Origin: Sphingopyxis alaskensis RB2256
Lineage (GTDB): Bacteria > Pseudomonadota > Alphaproteobacteria > Sphingomonadales > Sphingomonadaceae
DNA length: 64,000 bases
Assembly (NCBI RefSeq): GCF_000013985.1
Contig: NC_008048.1
Coordinates: 1,736,001-1,800,000, forward strand
Direction: 5' to 3'
Part shown: positions 44,534 through 53,996 of the stretch, one piece after another
Layout of the letters: each line of letters opens with the position of its first letter
Numbering within the stretch: position 1 is the first letter of the stretch
Notes under the pieces: generated by a model
Seen by the model: the letters and a program-made list of their open reading frames with translations, nothing else
Databases searched by the model: none
Told to the model about the DNA's origin: nothing
Position numbers and translations under genes: made by a program

Positions 44534-46191
44534 CCCGCCTCGATAACAGCCGCGTGATCCGCCCGGCGACCGGCCCGGAGATCAGCGCGAAAAGCTGGCT
44601 TACCGAAGCCCCGATGCGGATGCTGATGAACAACCTCCATCCCGACGTCGCCGAAGCGCCGCACGAGCTGGTCGTCTATGGCGGCATCGGTCGCGCCGCG
44701 CGCGACTGGGAAAGCTATGACCGGATCGTCGAGACGCTCAGACGGCTCGAAGGCGACGAGACATTGCTCATCCAGTCGGGCAAGCCCGTGGGCGTATTCC
44801 GCACCCACGCGGACGCGCCGCGCGTGCTGCTCGCCAATTCGAACCTCGTCCCCCAATGGGCGAATTGGGAGCATTTTCACGAGCTCGATAAAAAGGGCCT
44901 GATGATGTACGGGCAGATGACCGCGGGCAGCTGGATCTATATCGGCAGCCAGGGCATCGTGCAGGGAACCTACGAAACCTTCGTCGAAATGGGCCGCCAG
45001 CATTATGGCGGCGACCTTTCGGGTCGCTGGCTGCTGACCGCAGGACTCGGCGGCATGGGCGGCGCGCAGCCGCTCGCGGCGGTGATGGCGGGCGCGAGCT
45101 GTCTCGCGATCGAATGCCAGCCGAGCCGCATCGAGATGCGCCTGCGCACCGGCTATCTCGACAGGCAGGCGGCGAGCATCGACGAGGCGCTGGCGATGAT
45201 CGAAGCGAGCCACGCCGAGGACAAGCCGGTCTCGGTCGGCCTGCTCGGCAACGCCGCCGAAATCCTGCCGGAGATCGTCCGTCGCGGCATCCGCCCCGAC
45301 CTCCTGACCGACCAGACCTCCGCGCACGATCCGGTGAATGGCTACCTCCCCGCGGGCTGGAGCCTCGACCAATGGTTTGCGAAGCGCGAGAGCGATCCGT
45401 CCGCAGTCGCGAAAGCGGCAAAAGCCTCGATGGCGGTGCATGTTCGGGCGATGCTCGACCTGCACGCCGCAGGTGTTCCGACGACCGATTATGGCAATAA
45501 TATCCGCCAGATGGCGAAAGACGAGGGTGTCGAAAATGCCTTCGACTTCCCCGGCTTCGTTCCCGCCTATGTCCGCCCGCTCTTCTGTCGCGGTATCGGC
45601 CCCTTCCGCTGGGTGGCGCTGTCGGGCGATCCCGAGGACATCTACCGGACCGACGCGAGGGTGAAGCAACTGCTCCCCGACAACACCCACCTTCACAACT
45701 GGCTCGACATGGCGCGCGAACGCATCCAGTTCCAGGGCCTGCCTGCGCGCATCTGCTGGGTCGGGCTCGGCGACCGCCACCGCCTCGGCCTCGCCTTTAA
45801 CGAGATGGTCGCGTCGGGCGAATTGAAAGCGCCGATCGTGATCGGCCGCGACCATCTCGATTCGGGCTCGGTCGCCTCGCCCAACCGGGAGACCGAGGCA
45901 ATGCGCGATGGCAGCGATGCGGTCAGCGACTGGCCGCTGCTCAATGCGCTCCTCAACACCGCATCGGGCGCGACCTGGGTGTCGCTCCATCACGGCGGCG
46001 GGGTCGGCATGGGCTATTCGCAGCACAGCGGCATGGTGATCGTCGCCGACGGCACACCCGAAGCGGCGAAGCGGCTCGAGCGCGTGCTGTGGAACGATCC
46101 CGGAACCGGGGTCATGCGCCACGCCGACGCGGGGTATGACATCGCCATCGACTGCGCGCGCGAAAAGGGCCTCGACCTGCCAAGCATCTGA
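44530..46191 (+). CDS. hutU: Urocanate hydratase
   Basis: The 553-aa enzyme hydrates urocanate using tightly bound NAD. The NAD site [12 protein letters not shown], the active-site region [18 protein letters not shown] and the early block [11 protein letters not shown] are all present. It is the last hut gene. Length is typical for bacterial HutU. Confidence 0.97.
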   Translation: MTRLDNSRVIRPATGPEISAKSWLTEAPMRMLMNNLHPDVAEAPHELVVYGGIGRAARDWESYDRIVETLRRLEGDETLLIQSGKPVGVFRTHADAPRVLLANSNLVPQWANWEHFHELDKKGLMMYGQMTAGSWIYIGSQGIVQGTYETFVEMGRQHYGGDLSGRWLLTAGLGGMGGAQPLAAVMAGASCLAIECQPSRIEMRLRTGYLDRQAASIDEALAMIEASHAEDKPVSVGLLGNAAEILPEIVRRGIRPDLLTDQTSAHDPVNGYLPAGWSLDQWFAKRESDPSAVAKAAKASMAVHVRAMLDLHAAGVPTTDYGNNIRQMAKDEGVENAFDFPGFVPAYVRPLFCRGIGPFRWVALSGDPEDIYRTDARVKQLLPDNTHLHNWLDMARERIQFQGLPARICWVGLGDRHRLGLAFNEMVASGELKAPIVIGRDHLDSGSVASPNRETEAMRDGSDAVSDWPLLNALLNTASGATWVSLHHGGGVGMGYSQHSGMVIVADGTPEAAKRLERVLWNDPGTGVMRHADAGYDIAIDCAREKGLDLPSI

Positions 46192-46230
46192 CGCTTGTTT
46201 CGGTTGCACCAAAACAGCTTCGTATCCTAA

Positions 46231-46258
46231 GGCTCTCTCCGACGATCAGGGGAGAGCC
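46231..46258 (+). promoter_or_regulatory. Hairpin just upstream of the acyl-CoA dehydrogenase gene
   Basis: GGCTCTCTCC (46231-46240) can pair with GGGGAGAGCC (46249-46258), 9 bases before the ATG. It would hide the ribosome site GGGGAG, or mark the hutU end; which one is not clear. Confidence 0.4.
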
Positions 46259-46266
46259 GAACGCCG

Positions 46267-47430
46267 ATGTCCGAAGCCGACCAACAAAGCCATCCCGAAA
46301 TCCGCGAGGCGGTGCGCCGCCTCTGCGCCGGTTTTCCGGGCGATTATTGGCAACGGCTCGACCGCGAGCGCATTTATCCGACCGAGTTCGTGCGTACGCT
46401 GACCGAAGCGGGTTTTCTCTCGGTGCTGATCCCCGAACAATATGGCGGATCGGGCCTCGGCCTCGGCGCGGCGACCGCGGTGCTCGAGGAAATCCACCGG
46501 TCGGGCTGCAATGGCGGCGCCTGCCATGCGCAGATGTATACGATGGGTACCTTGCTCAAGCACGGGTCGGAGGCGCAGAAACAGGCCTATCTGCCCGCGA
46601 TCGCGCGCGGCGAGCTGCGCCTGCAGGCCTTCGGCGTCACCGAGCCGACCGCGGGCACTGACACCACGCGCATCCGCACCTTCGCGCGCAAGGTCGGCGA
46701 CAAATATGTGGTCAATGGGCAGAAGATCTGGATCAGCCGAGCCGAACATTCGGACCTGATGGTCCTGCTCTGCCGCACAACGCCGCGCGACGAATGCGCC
46801 AAGCCGTCGGACGGGATGAGCGTACTGCTCGTCGACATGCGCGAGGCGGTGGGCAAGGGCCTCACCATCCGTCCTCTGCGCACGATGCTCAACCATGCGA
46901 CGACCGAGCTCTTTTTCGACGATCTCGAAGTTCCTGCCGCCAATTTGATCGGCGAGGAGGGCCGGGGGTTTCGCTATATCCTGTCGGGCATGAACGCCGA
47001 GCGTATCCTGATCGCGTCGGAATGTATCGGCGACGGCCGCTTCTTCGTCGACCGCGCCACCGCATACGCCAGGGACCGCTCGGTCTTTGGCCGCCCGATC
47101 GGCGAAAACCAGGGCATCCAGTTCCCCATCGCACGCGCTTATGTCCAGATCGCCGCCGCTGCCGAGATGGTGGCCAAGGCGGCGCGCCTCTTCGACGCAG
47201 GCGCCGACTGCGGAACCGAGGCGAATATGGCGAAGATGCTCGCGTCGGAGGCGAGCTGGTATGCCGCCGACATGTGCCTTCAGACGCACGGCGGCTTCGG
47301 TTTTGCCGAGGAATATGACATCGAGCGCAAGTTCCGCGAAACCCGGCTCTATCAGGTCGCGCCGATCAGCACGAACCTCATCCTCAGCCATGTCGCAACG
47401 CACGCGCTTGGCCTGCCCAAGAGCTTCTGA
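46267..47430 (+). CDS. Acyl-CoA dehydrogenase
   Basis: The 387-aa flavoprotein has the family blocks: LQAFGVTEPTAGTDTTR (FAD/acyl site), NGQKIWISRAEHSDL, AYARDRSVFGRPIGENQ and, near the end, QTHGGFGFAEEYDIERKFRETR. It should oxidise an acyl-CoA to the enoyl-CoA. It shares TGATG with the downstream hydratase gene, so the two act on successive steps. The acyl substrate cannot be told from sequence. Confidence 0.93.
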   Translation: MSEADQQSHPEIREAVRRLCAGFPGDYWQRLDRERIYPTEFVRTLTEAGFLSVLIPEQYGGSGLGLGAATAVLEEIHRSGCNGGACHAQMYTMGTLLKHGSEAQKQAYLPAIARGELRLQAFGVTEPTAGTDTTRIRTFARKVGDKYVVNGQKIWISRAEHSDLMVLLCRTTPRDECAKPSDGMSVLLVDMREAVGKGLTIRPLRTMLNHATTELFFDDLEVPAANLIGEEGRGFRYILSGMNAERILIASECIGDGRFFVDRATAYARDRSVFGRPIGENQGIQFPIARAYVQIAAAAEMVAKAARLFDAGADCGTEANMAKMLASEASWYAADMCLQTHGGFGFAEEYDIERKFRETRLYQVAPISTNLILSHVATHALGLPKSF

Positions 47431-48266
47431 TGGACGATTATTCCGCCTGGATCGGCCGCGGTGAAACGCGCGAGGATGTCGCGACTGCGGTGCCGATCGA
47501 AGGCCTCGCCGCTCTGCTCGACCACGACGCGCCGCCATGGGTGCCCGGCATGGTGCCACCGCTCGGGCACTGGCTCTATTTCCTGCCGACCGCGCGCCAG
47601 TCAACGATTGGCGAGGATGGACACCCCCGCCGCGACGGGCACGGCCTGCTGCCGCCCGTGCCGCTCCCTCGCCGCATGTGGGCGGGCAGCCGCATCGATT
47701 TCCTCTCCCCCATTCCCATCGGCGCGGCGCTGACGCGCGTGACGACGATCGATGCGATCAGGCCCAGACGCGGCGCGAGCGGCGATCTTCTGTTCGTGAC
47801 GCTTCGGCACGAGATATCGGCAAATGGCGTCGCCGCGATCCGCGAAGAACAGGATATCGTGTTTCGCGAGGCCGCAAGCGCGGCACCGGTCCCCGCCGCC
47901 ACGCCCCCGGCTGCCGCCGCCCCCGAACCCGCCGATACCGTCCGCAGCATCATGCCCGACCCTGTGCTGCTCTTCCGTTATTCGGCGCTGACCTTCAACG
48001 CGCACCGCATCCATTATGACCGCGACTATGCAGTGGGTGTCGAGGGTTATGCCGGGCTCGTCGTCCACGGCCCGCTCATCGCGACGCTGCTGATGGATCA
48101 TGCCCTGCGCGCCGGGCTGTCCCCCCGCACCTTCGCTTTCCGCGCCGAGGCGCCGCTCACCGACGGGGCGCCGTTCGATCTCTGCCTCGCGTACGACGCC
48201 GACGGTGCGCGGCTATGGGCGCGCAATTCCGCCGGACGCCGCACGATGCACGTCAGCCTGACCTGA
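47430..48266 (+). CDS. MaoC/FAS1-dehydratase-like acyl-CoA hydratase (mesaconyl-C4-CoA hydratase-like)
   Basis: The 278-aa protein has two hot-dog halves: an N-terminal FAS1-type dehydratase-like domain (LGHWLYFLP, GSRIDFLSPIPIG) and a C-terminal MaoC-like domain with NAHRIHYDRDYA and GYAGLVVHGPLIATLL, the catalytic Asp/His region. Proteins of this form hydrate mesaconyl- or itaconyl-type CoA esters. It is coupled to the acyl-CoA dehydrogenase. Confidence 0.85.
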   Translation: MDDYSAWIGRGETREDVATAVPIEGLAALLDHDAPPWVPGMVPPLGHWLYFLPTARQSTIGEDGHPRRDGHGLLPPVPLPRRMWAGSRIDFLSPIPIGAALTRVTTIDAIRPRRGASGDLLFVTLRHEISANGVAAIREEQDIVFREAASAAPVPAATPPAAAAPEPADTVRSIMPDPVLLFRYSALTFNAHRIHYDRDYAVGVEGYAGLVVHGPLIATLLMDHALRAGLSPRTFAFRAEAPLTDGAPFDLCLAYDADGARLWARNSAGRRTMHVSLT

Positions 48267-48486
48267 ACCAACCGCCGAAAGCAGCGCGATCGGTTGGGTG
48301 GCGCATCGCCCAAACATGGAATCCAAGCCGTGTCGCGATGACGCGTTGAACCACGCCGACGGGACGCGGCTATTCGTTTCATCGCATATGATGCACGGTT
48401 CGTCAGTCATGGCGTAGCCCTTGCTGCCCCATGCGCGTTCAAGACTCATCGTTCCAATCCCTATTATCTCAAGGAGACCGTAAGCG

Positions 48487-49284
48487 ATGCGGAAACTCGC
48501 AGGCTTTGTTGCTACCCTCTCTCTCACCTTGGCCGCCGCAGCCGCGGCGCCCGCGCTTGCGCAGAATGCCGCCGCTGCGACCGTCGACCTTTCGGTCGGC
48601 ACCAAGGTTTTCGATTCCGAAGGCGCCGAACTGGGCACCGTAACCAGCGTACAGGGCCCCAATGTCGTCGTCGATCTGGGCGACAGCAAGCAGATCGCGC
48701 TCCCCAGCGCCTCGTTCGGCATGCTTGAGCAGGGCCCGACGATCGGCGCCACCAAGGCGCAGGTCGTCGCCGCAGTCGATCAGGCGGCCGCCGCGAACGA
48801 GGCCAAGCTGACCGCCGCGCTTGTCCCCGGCGCCGATGTGCGCGGCGTGAACGGCGAAGCCGTGCTGGGCAAGGTCAAGCTCATCGCGGCCGATGGCGTG
48901 GTGCTTACGACGCCGGCCGGCGAAGTCAAATTGCCGCGCACGGCCTTTTTCATGGGGTCGGCCGGGCTTCAGACCAGCTTCACGCCCGAACAATTCGCCG
49001 CCGCGATGAAGGAAGTGAAAACCGCCGCCGCGGCCGACGACGCCGCGGTCGCCGCCGCGCTCGTCGCGGGCGCCGAAGTGCGCAGCCTCAAGGGCGCCGC
49101 CGTGCTCGGCAAGGTCAAGTCGGCGAGCGCCGATGCCGTGGTCGTCACCACCCCGGCGGGCGAGGACGTCAGCCTGCCGCGCAGTGCCTTCCTGATGTCG
49201 CCCGAGGGCCTTGCCGCGGCCTACACCGCCGAGCAGTTCGCTGCGGCGGTGGCGCAGGCGACGGGCAGTCAGCCGACCAGCTGA
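48487..49284 (+). CDS. Secreted protein with three PRC-barrel-like repeats
   Basis: The 265-aa protein has a signal peptide ending APALAQ, then three diverged repeats of about 65-85 residues. Each contains V-G-x-x-V followed by G-x-x-LG-x-V and a short beta stretch such as VVVDLGDSKQIALP, VVLTTPAGEVKLP or VVVTTPAGEDVSLPRSAF, and each repeat is separated by Ala-rich helices (EQFAAAMKEVKTAAAADDAA). The function is unknown; a periplasmic or surface role is likely. A strong terminator follows. Confidence 0.8.
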   Translation: MRKLAGFVATLSLTLAAAAAAPALAQNAAAATVDLSVGTKVFDSEGAELGTVTSVQGPNVVVDLGDSKQIALPSASFGMLEQGPTIGATKAQVVAAVDQAAAANEAKLTAALVPGADVRGVNGEAVLGKVKLIAADGVVLTTPAGEVKLPRTAFFMGSAGLQTSFTPEQFAAAMKEVKTAAAADDAAVAAALVAGAEVRSLKGAAVLGKVKSASADAVVVTTPAGEDVSLPRSAFLMSPEGLAAAYTAEQFAAAVAQATGSQPTS

Positions 49285-49306
49285 GCCTGTTCAGGGCAAG
49301 TTGATC

Positions 49307-49345
49307 GAAAAAGGACGCGGGAGCACAGCTTCCGCGTCCTTTTTC
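49307..49345. terminator. Bidirectional intrinsic terminator
   Basis: AAAAAGGACGCGG pairs with CCGCGTCCTTTTT around an 11-base loop, with A-runs and T-runs outside. It lies between two convergent genes. Confidence 0.9.
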
Positions 49346-49380
49346 ACGAACCGAATGCGGCGTATGCCTGCGGGGTATGG

Positions 49381-51165
49381 CTACGCCGCGCGCCGCATCC
49401 GGTTGCGCCCCTCGCGTTTCGCCGCATAAAGTGCCTGGTCGGCACGGTGCAGCAGTTCCTCGATATCCTGTTCGCCGTCATAGACCGCCAGCCCGATGCT
49501 GACGGTCGTCGGCGGCAGCCCGTCGCCCTGGCCGACCCCGTTCTCGACCGCCTTGCGCACGCGCTCGGCGACGATCTCGCCCGACAGCGCGCTCGCGCGC
49601 TGAAGGATGCAGACAAACTCCTCGCCGCCGATGCGGCCGATCATGTCCTCGTCGCGCAGCACCGATCTGGCGCGCTGTGCGACGCGCTGGATCACCTGGT
49701 CGCCGGTCGCATGGCCGTGCGTGTCGTTGATCCGCTTGAAATGGTCGATGTCAAAGATCGCCACCGCCAACGGCGCGCCATGCGCGCGCGCGCCGGCCAT
49801 CGCCTCTTCGAGAAAGGTCAGCGTATGGCGCCGATTGGGCAGGCCGGTGAGCATGTCGGTGTTGGCGACACGTTCGGCGGCGCTCCGTGCGGCCTCCAGG
49901 ATGCGGGCATTCTCGACGGTTTCGGTTACATCCTGCACTGTGCCGAAGATACCCGTCGCGCCCCCGCCGCGGCCCCTTTCGATAGACCCGTGCGACTTGA
50001 CGTGGCGCACCTGCCCGTCAGCGCGCAGGATACGGCCATGGAACTCAAAGGGTTCGCCCGACCGCACTGCCTCTTCAAGCACCCGTTGCACTGCGGCGCG
50101 ATCTTCGGCCAGATATTGACGGACGCTGTAATCGACGTCGACGGGCGTTCCGGGTTCCAGCCCGTGTATGCGATAGGTCTGGTCGGACCAATAGATCGTC
50201 CAGTCGACCAGATTGACGCGCCAGTGGCCGACGAGCGCCGCAGCTTCGGCCTGGAGCAGCCAGCGGTTGCTTTGCTCGAGACGCCTGGCGAGCCGCTGGC
50301 GACCGATCAGCAATGCGGCGAGCGGCAACGCCGCCAGCAGCAGCGACAGCAGATAGAATTGCAGGAACAACACCTTGACCTTCGGATCGCTGTCGATCGC
50401 CGCCATCGGCCCATAACCCTGCCCCGACAGGAGCGATGCGATGATCGTGACGATCAGCATCCCCGCCGCCGCGCCGAAAGGCCCGAGCCGATAGGCGGCC
50501 GCGACCACCGCGATGGACGGCAGGAAGGTCGCGGGAAAATGTGACTGCGAAAAGACGAGGATCGTGACGGCACCGGCGCCGGTCAGTATCGCCGTCGCCT
50601 CGACCAGCATCGCGCGCGGCACCTTGCCGAATGCCTTCAACTCCATCATCCGTGTCAGCATCACGATCGGCGGCGTCACGATCAACATGCCGAGCAACAC
50701 CGTCGTCGCCCACGACAGGAAGAAATCGCCGCCGCGACCGGCCAGCAGCGTCGCCAGCCCCGCGCCGACCAGACTGGCGGCCACCGCCGCGACGCAAAAA
50801 TGGATGACGGCGCGCGGCGCCATGAACGACAGTTCGCCGGGCTCATGGCGCCGGATCAGCCATAACGCGATGATCGCCTCGACCATGTTCGCGAAAGTGA
50901 AGGAGAGGCTCGTCCAAAATGGCGTCGTCGCGCCCATGTTGGCCGCGATGCTGGCGACGGCCATGCCGGCAAAGGCTGGCACGCGCCCCCGGGCGGGCAT
51001 GAGCAGCAACAACGCCAGGATATATCCGCTTGCCGGCCAAACCGCAGCGATATTGTCGGCGCCCCGCGTCGCATAGAGCGACAGGCTCGCGAGCAGATAA
51101 TAGCCTGTGACGGTCAACAGGAACCAAAAGACCGCTTCGACTCTGGGGGACAGCGACCGGATCAT
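49381..51165 (-). CDS. MASE1-PAS-GGDEF diguanylate cyclase
   Basis: The 594-aa membrane protein has an N-terminal MASE1 sensor with about eight to ten membrane segments, a PAS/PAC region (about 310-420; WSDQTYRIHGLEPGT) and a C-terminal GGDEF domain with the active-site motif RIGGEEF. The upstream DMLTGLPNRR and FDIDHFKRINDTHGHATGD are intact, so it should make c-di-GMP. The ligand of the MASE1 domain is unknown. The start at 51165 is the first Met before the membrane region. Confidence 0.93.
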   Translation of the reverse strand: MIRSLSPRVEAVFWFLLTVTGYYLLASLSLYATRGADNIAAVWPASGYILALLLLMPARGRVPAFAGMAVASIAANMGATTPFWTSLSFTFANMVEAIIALWLIRRHEPGELSFMAPRAVIHFCVAAVAASLVGAGLATLLAGRGGDFFLSWATTVLLGMLIVTPPIVMLTRMMELKAFGKVPRAMLVEATAILTGAGAVTILVFSQSHFPATFLPSIAVVAAAYRLGPFGAAAGMLIVTIIASLLSGQGYGPMAAIDSDPKVKVLFLQFYLLSLLLAALPLAALLIGRQRLARRLEQSNRWLLQAEAAALVGHWRVNLVDWTIYWSDQTYRIHGLEPGTPVDVDYSVRQYLAEDRAAVQRVLEEAVRSGEPFEFHGRILRADGQVRHVKSHGSIERGRGGGATGIFGTVQDVTETVENARILEAARSAAERVANTDMLTGLPNRRHTLTFLEEAMAGARAHGAPLAVAIFDIDHFKRINDTHGHATGDQVIQRVAQRARSVLRDEDMIGRIGGEEFVCILQRASALSGEIVAERVRKAVENGVGQGDGLPPTTVSIGLAVYDGEQDIEELLHRADQALYAAKREGRNRMRRAA

Positions 51166-51226
51166 GCAACCCGATAGTCCGAAACAGGAAAATAAACCGC
51201 TAAGATTTCGGCGCCCGCGCCACGCT

Positions 51227-51835
51227 TCACCCCACGCCGCCAAAGGTCAGGCCGACGACTTCGGCGACGCGCGCCTCATCCCATTCGATCCGCCGGTCGA
51301 GGATCAGCATTGCCAGCCCATGTACCAGCGCCCAGGCGTGGAGCGCCGCCGTGTCGGGATCGGCGGCGCCAGGCAGCGCTTCGCCGACCCCGGCACGAAG
51401 CAGATTATAGGCCACCTCGCCGCCATCGCTGCCCATGCTTCGCTGACTCATCTGGCGCGTGAAACTCAGCCGGAACAGCGCCGGTTCGTCGTGGGCGAAG
51501 CGGACATAGGCGATGCCCGTCGCCTTGAAGCCCGCAACGCCACCTCCTGCCTTCAGCCACGCCTGCGCCTGGAGCGCACCCAGCCGCCGCAACCCTTCGT
51601 CGGCGAGCGCGTCAAGCAGCGCCTCCTTGTCGGGGAAATGGCGGTAAAGCGCGGTGGCGCTGACCCCGACGTCGCGTGCGAGAGCGCGCAGACCCAATTC
51701 GCCACCGTCGCCCTCGGCCAGCCGTTTCAGCCCTGCGGCGATCACCGCCGCGCGCAGATCGCCATGGTGATAGGCGCCCGCCGCCTTGGCGCCGCTCTCT
51801 TTTATGTTGACACTGTTATCTTTGCTGTGCATCAT
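51227..51835 (-). CDS. TetR-family transcriptional regulator
   Basis: The 202-aa protein has an N-terminal TetR helix-turn-helix (LGLRALARDVGVSATALYRHFPDKEALLDAL) and a variable effector domain. It diverges from the small membrane protein and carotenoid oxygenase genes. Its start codon lies within the inverted repeat ATGTTT-N7-AAACAT at 51834-51852, so it probably represses itself and those genes. An ATG at 51832 directly follows the first. Confidence 0.9.
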   Translation of the reverse strand: MMHSKDNSVNIKESGAKAAGAYHHGDLRAAVIAAGLKRLAEGDGGELGLRALARDVGVSATALYRHFPDKEALLDALADEGLRRLGALQAQAWLKAGGGVAGFKATGIAYVRFAHDEPALFRLSFTRQMSQRSMGSDGGEVAYNLLRAGVGEALPGAADPDTAALHAWALVHGLAMLILDRRIEWDEARVAEVVGLTFGGVG

Positions 51836-51852
51836 GTTTTCGCTGTAAACAT
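51834..51852. promoter_or_regulatory. Putative TetR operator
   Basis: ATGTTTTCGCTGTAAACAT has 6-base inverted arms and lies in the 50-base gap between the TetR gene and the divergent cassette, overlapping the TetR start. Confidence 0.5.
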
Positions 51853-51885
51853 TTCGAGTCGTATAGACAAGGCTGGAGTTCCCGA

Positions 51886-52254
51886 ATGATCGCGTGGTCG
51901 GCCATCGCCGCTGGTTTAGCCATTGTCGTCGCGCTTGCCCACTCGGCGATCAGCGAGCGTGTGATCCTGCAACCATTGTTCCGACAACCGGCGCAAGGCC
52001 TCCTCGCTACGGAACCCGGCCGCGGCATCGTTCGCGCGGTATTCCACATACCGTCGGTCGCGTGGGCGGCGCTCGGCCTGGGCGTATGGCTCAACCGGCT
52101 TCAAAACGGTCCCGATCTCGTCGCGGTGATCGCAATGATCGTGTTCGCATCCTCGGCGATCAGCAATCTCGTCGCCCTGCGACGTCCGCACCCCGGCGGT
52201 CTGCTGCTGTTGCTGGCCACCGCCACCACCGCAACCGACCTCATCGTCAACTGA
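51886..52254 (+). CDS. Small integral membrane protein
   Basis: The 122-aa product has about four hydrophobic segments (AIAAGLAIVVALAHSAI, IPSVAWAALGLGVWL, LVAVIAMIVFASSAI, GLLLLLATATTATDLIV). I do not recognise a family. It lies 16 bases upstream of the carotenoid oxygenase gene and is probably cotranscribed. Confidence 0.75.
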   Translation: MIAWSAIAAGLAIVVALAHSAISERVILQPLFRQPAQGLLATEPGRGIVRAVFHIPSVAWAALGLGVWLNRLQNGPDLVAVIAMIVFASSAISNLVALRRPHPGGLLLLLATATTATDLIVN

Positions 52255-52270
52255 CTGGAAGGAACAGACC

Positions 52271-53713
52271 ATGGCAAGCCAGGTCGAAACACTGATCCGC
52301 AGCGCCGTCGTCAAAACCATCGGCAAGGTCGCCGATTTCAATCGCCGCCGCCTCCCCCGCCCCACCGACGCCCACCCCTTCCTCTCCGGCATCCACAGGC
52401 CGATGACCGAAGAATTGACGATCGAGGCGCTGCGCGTCGATGGCGAAATCCCGGCCGCGCTACGCGGCCGTTACCTGCGCAACGGCCCGAATCCGGCAAT
52501 GCCGCCCGATCCCGCCAGCTATCACTGGTTCATCGGCGCCGGCATGGTCCACGGCATCCGCATCGAAGGCGGCCAGGCCGTCTGGTATCGCAACCGCTGG
52601 GTGCGTGGCAGCGAGGCGTGCGCTGCGCTTGGCGAGGAGCTGCCGCCCGGCCCGCGCGAAGAGCGCAACGACGCGCCGAACACCAATGTCGTGGGTCTCG
52701 CCGGGCGGACGTTCGCAATCGTCGAGGCGGGCGGCACGCCGGTCGAGCTCGATCATGAGCTCGGCACCATCGCGCATAACCCTTTCGACGGCACCCTCGC
52801 GGGTGCGTTCACCGCGCACCCACACGCCGACCCCTTCACCGGGGAAACGCACGCGATCACCTATCGCAGCGACGAACCGAACAAGGTCTGGCACGTCGTG
52901 CTCGACGAACAGGCGCATGTCGTGCGCGAAGAACCGATTGCGGTCAGCGACGGCCCCTCGATCCACGACTGCGCGCTGACCGAAAATTACGTGCTCGTCT
53001 TCGACCTGCCCGTTACTTTCTCGATGAAACGGCTGCTCGCAGGTTATCGTTTTCCCTATATGTGGAACGAAAATCACCCGGCGCGCGTCGGCCTGCTCCC
53101 GCGCGAGGGCCGTGGCGACGACATCGTCTGGGTGCCGGTCGATCCCTGCTATGTCTTTCACCCCGCCAACGCCTTTGAAACCGCGGACGGCCGGGTGATC
53201 GTCGATGTCGTCGCGCACGAAACGATGTTCGCCACGTCGAAGCGCGGCCCCGACAGCGAAAAGTCGCGCATGGAACGCTGGACGATCGATCCCGTCGCGC
53301 GCACGACGACACGCACCGTGATCCACGACCATGCGCAGGAGTTTCCGCGCTATGACGAGCGGCTGACGACGCGGCCCTATCGCTATGTCTACAGCATCGC
53401 GATCCCCGACGGCCGTTCAGCCGAATGGGCGCTCGCCGATACCCGGCTGTTCCGCCACGATCTCGAAACGGGCACGACCGCCATCCACGACTTCGGCTCC
53501 GGCCGCCACCCCGGCGAGTTTGTATTCGTTCCGCGCAAGGCGGCGGGCGCCGAGGATGACGGCTGGCTGATCGGCCTCGTCGTCGACATGAACGACGAGA
53601 CCACCGACCTCGTCATCCTCAACGCCGACGATTTCACCGGGCCGCCGCAAGCCGTCGTCCATCTGCCGCACCGCGTTCCGCCGGGGTTTCATGGCAATTG
53701 GGTCGCGGACTGA
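52271..53713 (+). CDS. Carotenoid cleavage oxygenase (RPE65 family)
   Basis: The 480-aa non-heme iron dioxygenase has the family opening LRGRYLRNGPNP and the four iron-binding His regions: AHPHAD, SIHDC, VFHPANAF and the C-terminal FHGNW. Such enzymes cleave double bonds in carotenoids, apocarotenoids or stilbene-type phenolics (lignostilbene). Sphingomonads use both kinds; substrate is not decided here. It has a good GGAAGGAAC ribosome site and is under the divergent TetR gene. Confidence 0.93.
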   Translation: MASQVETLIRSAVVKTIGKVADFNRRRLPRPTDAHPFLSGIHRPMTEELTIEALRVDGEIPAALRGRYLRNGPNPAMPPDPASYHWFIGAGMVHGIRIEGGQAVWYRNRWVRGSEACAALGEELPPGPREERNDAPNTNVVGLAGRTFAIVEAGGTPVELDHELGTIAHNPFDGTLAGAFTAHPHADPFTGETHAITYRSDEPNKVWHVVLDEQAHVVREEPIAVSDGPSIHDCALTENYVLVFDLPVTFSMKRLLAGYRFPYMWNENHPARVGLLPREGRGDDIVWVPVDPCYVFHPANAFETADGRVIVDVVAHETMFATSKRGPDSEKSRMERWTIDPVARTTTRTVIHDHAQEFPRYDERLTTRPYRYVYSIAIPDGRSAEWALADTRLFRHDLETGTTAIHDFGSGRHPGEFVFVPRKAAGAEDDGWLIGLVVDMNDETTDLVILNADDFTGPPQAVVHLPHRVPPGFHGNWVAD

Positions 53714-53996
53714 GGGGGGCTCCGCTCCCGGATGCGCGCGCTGATAGGTTGCCGATCGCACCGGCCCGCCCGCGGAAGAGATCGGCGGCGCGATGGCGCC
53801 GAGCGCCGACGCGGTGGCTGGCGGCGCGGGCGCCGCGCCACAGGAGGAAGCGCCCACCCCGAACCGCCGATCAGGCCGGCGATTCGCCGCCATCATCCTT
53901 GCCGGAAGGCGTCCTGCCGTCGCGCCGCCACGGCTCGTCGCGGAAAACCGCCGTTTGCGGCAGCATAATGCGCGGCGCGCTCGTTTTGTCTGCGCT

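Noticed and set aside
44404..46212. Long minus-strand frame opposite hutU
   Set aside because: It lies entirely against hutG-hutU, which have clear catalytic motifs; no own ribosome site or family pattern.
53714..53996. Upstream extension of the Pro/Ala-rich gene or a separate small gene
   Set aside because: The in-frame extension has no signal or family features and no convincing ribosome site; the ATG at 53997 starts directly with a signal-like sequence.
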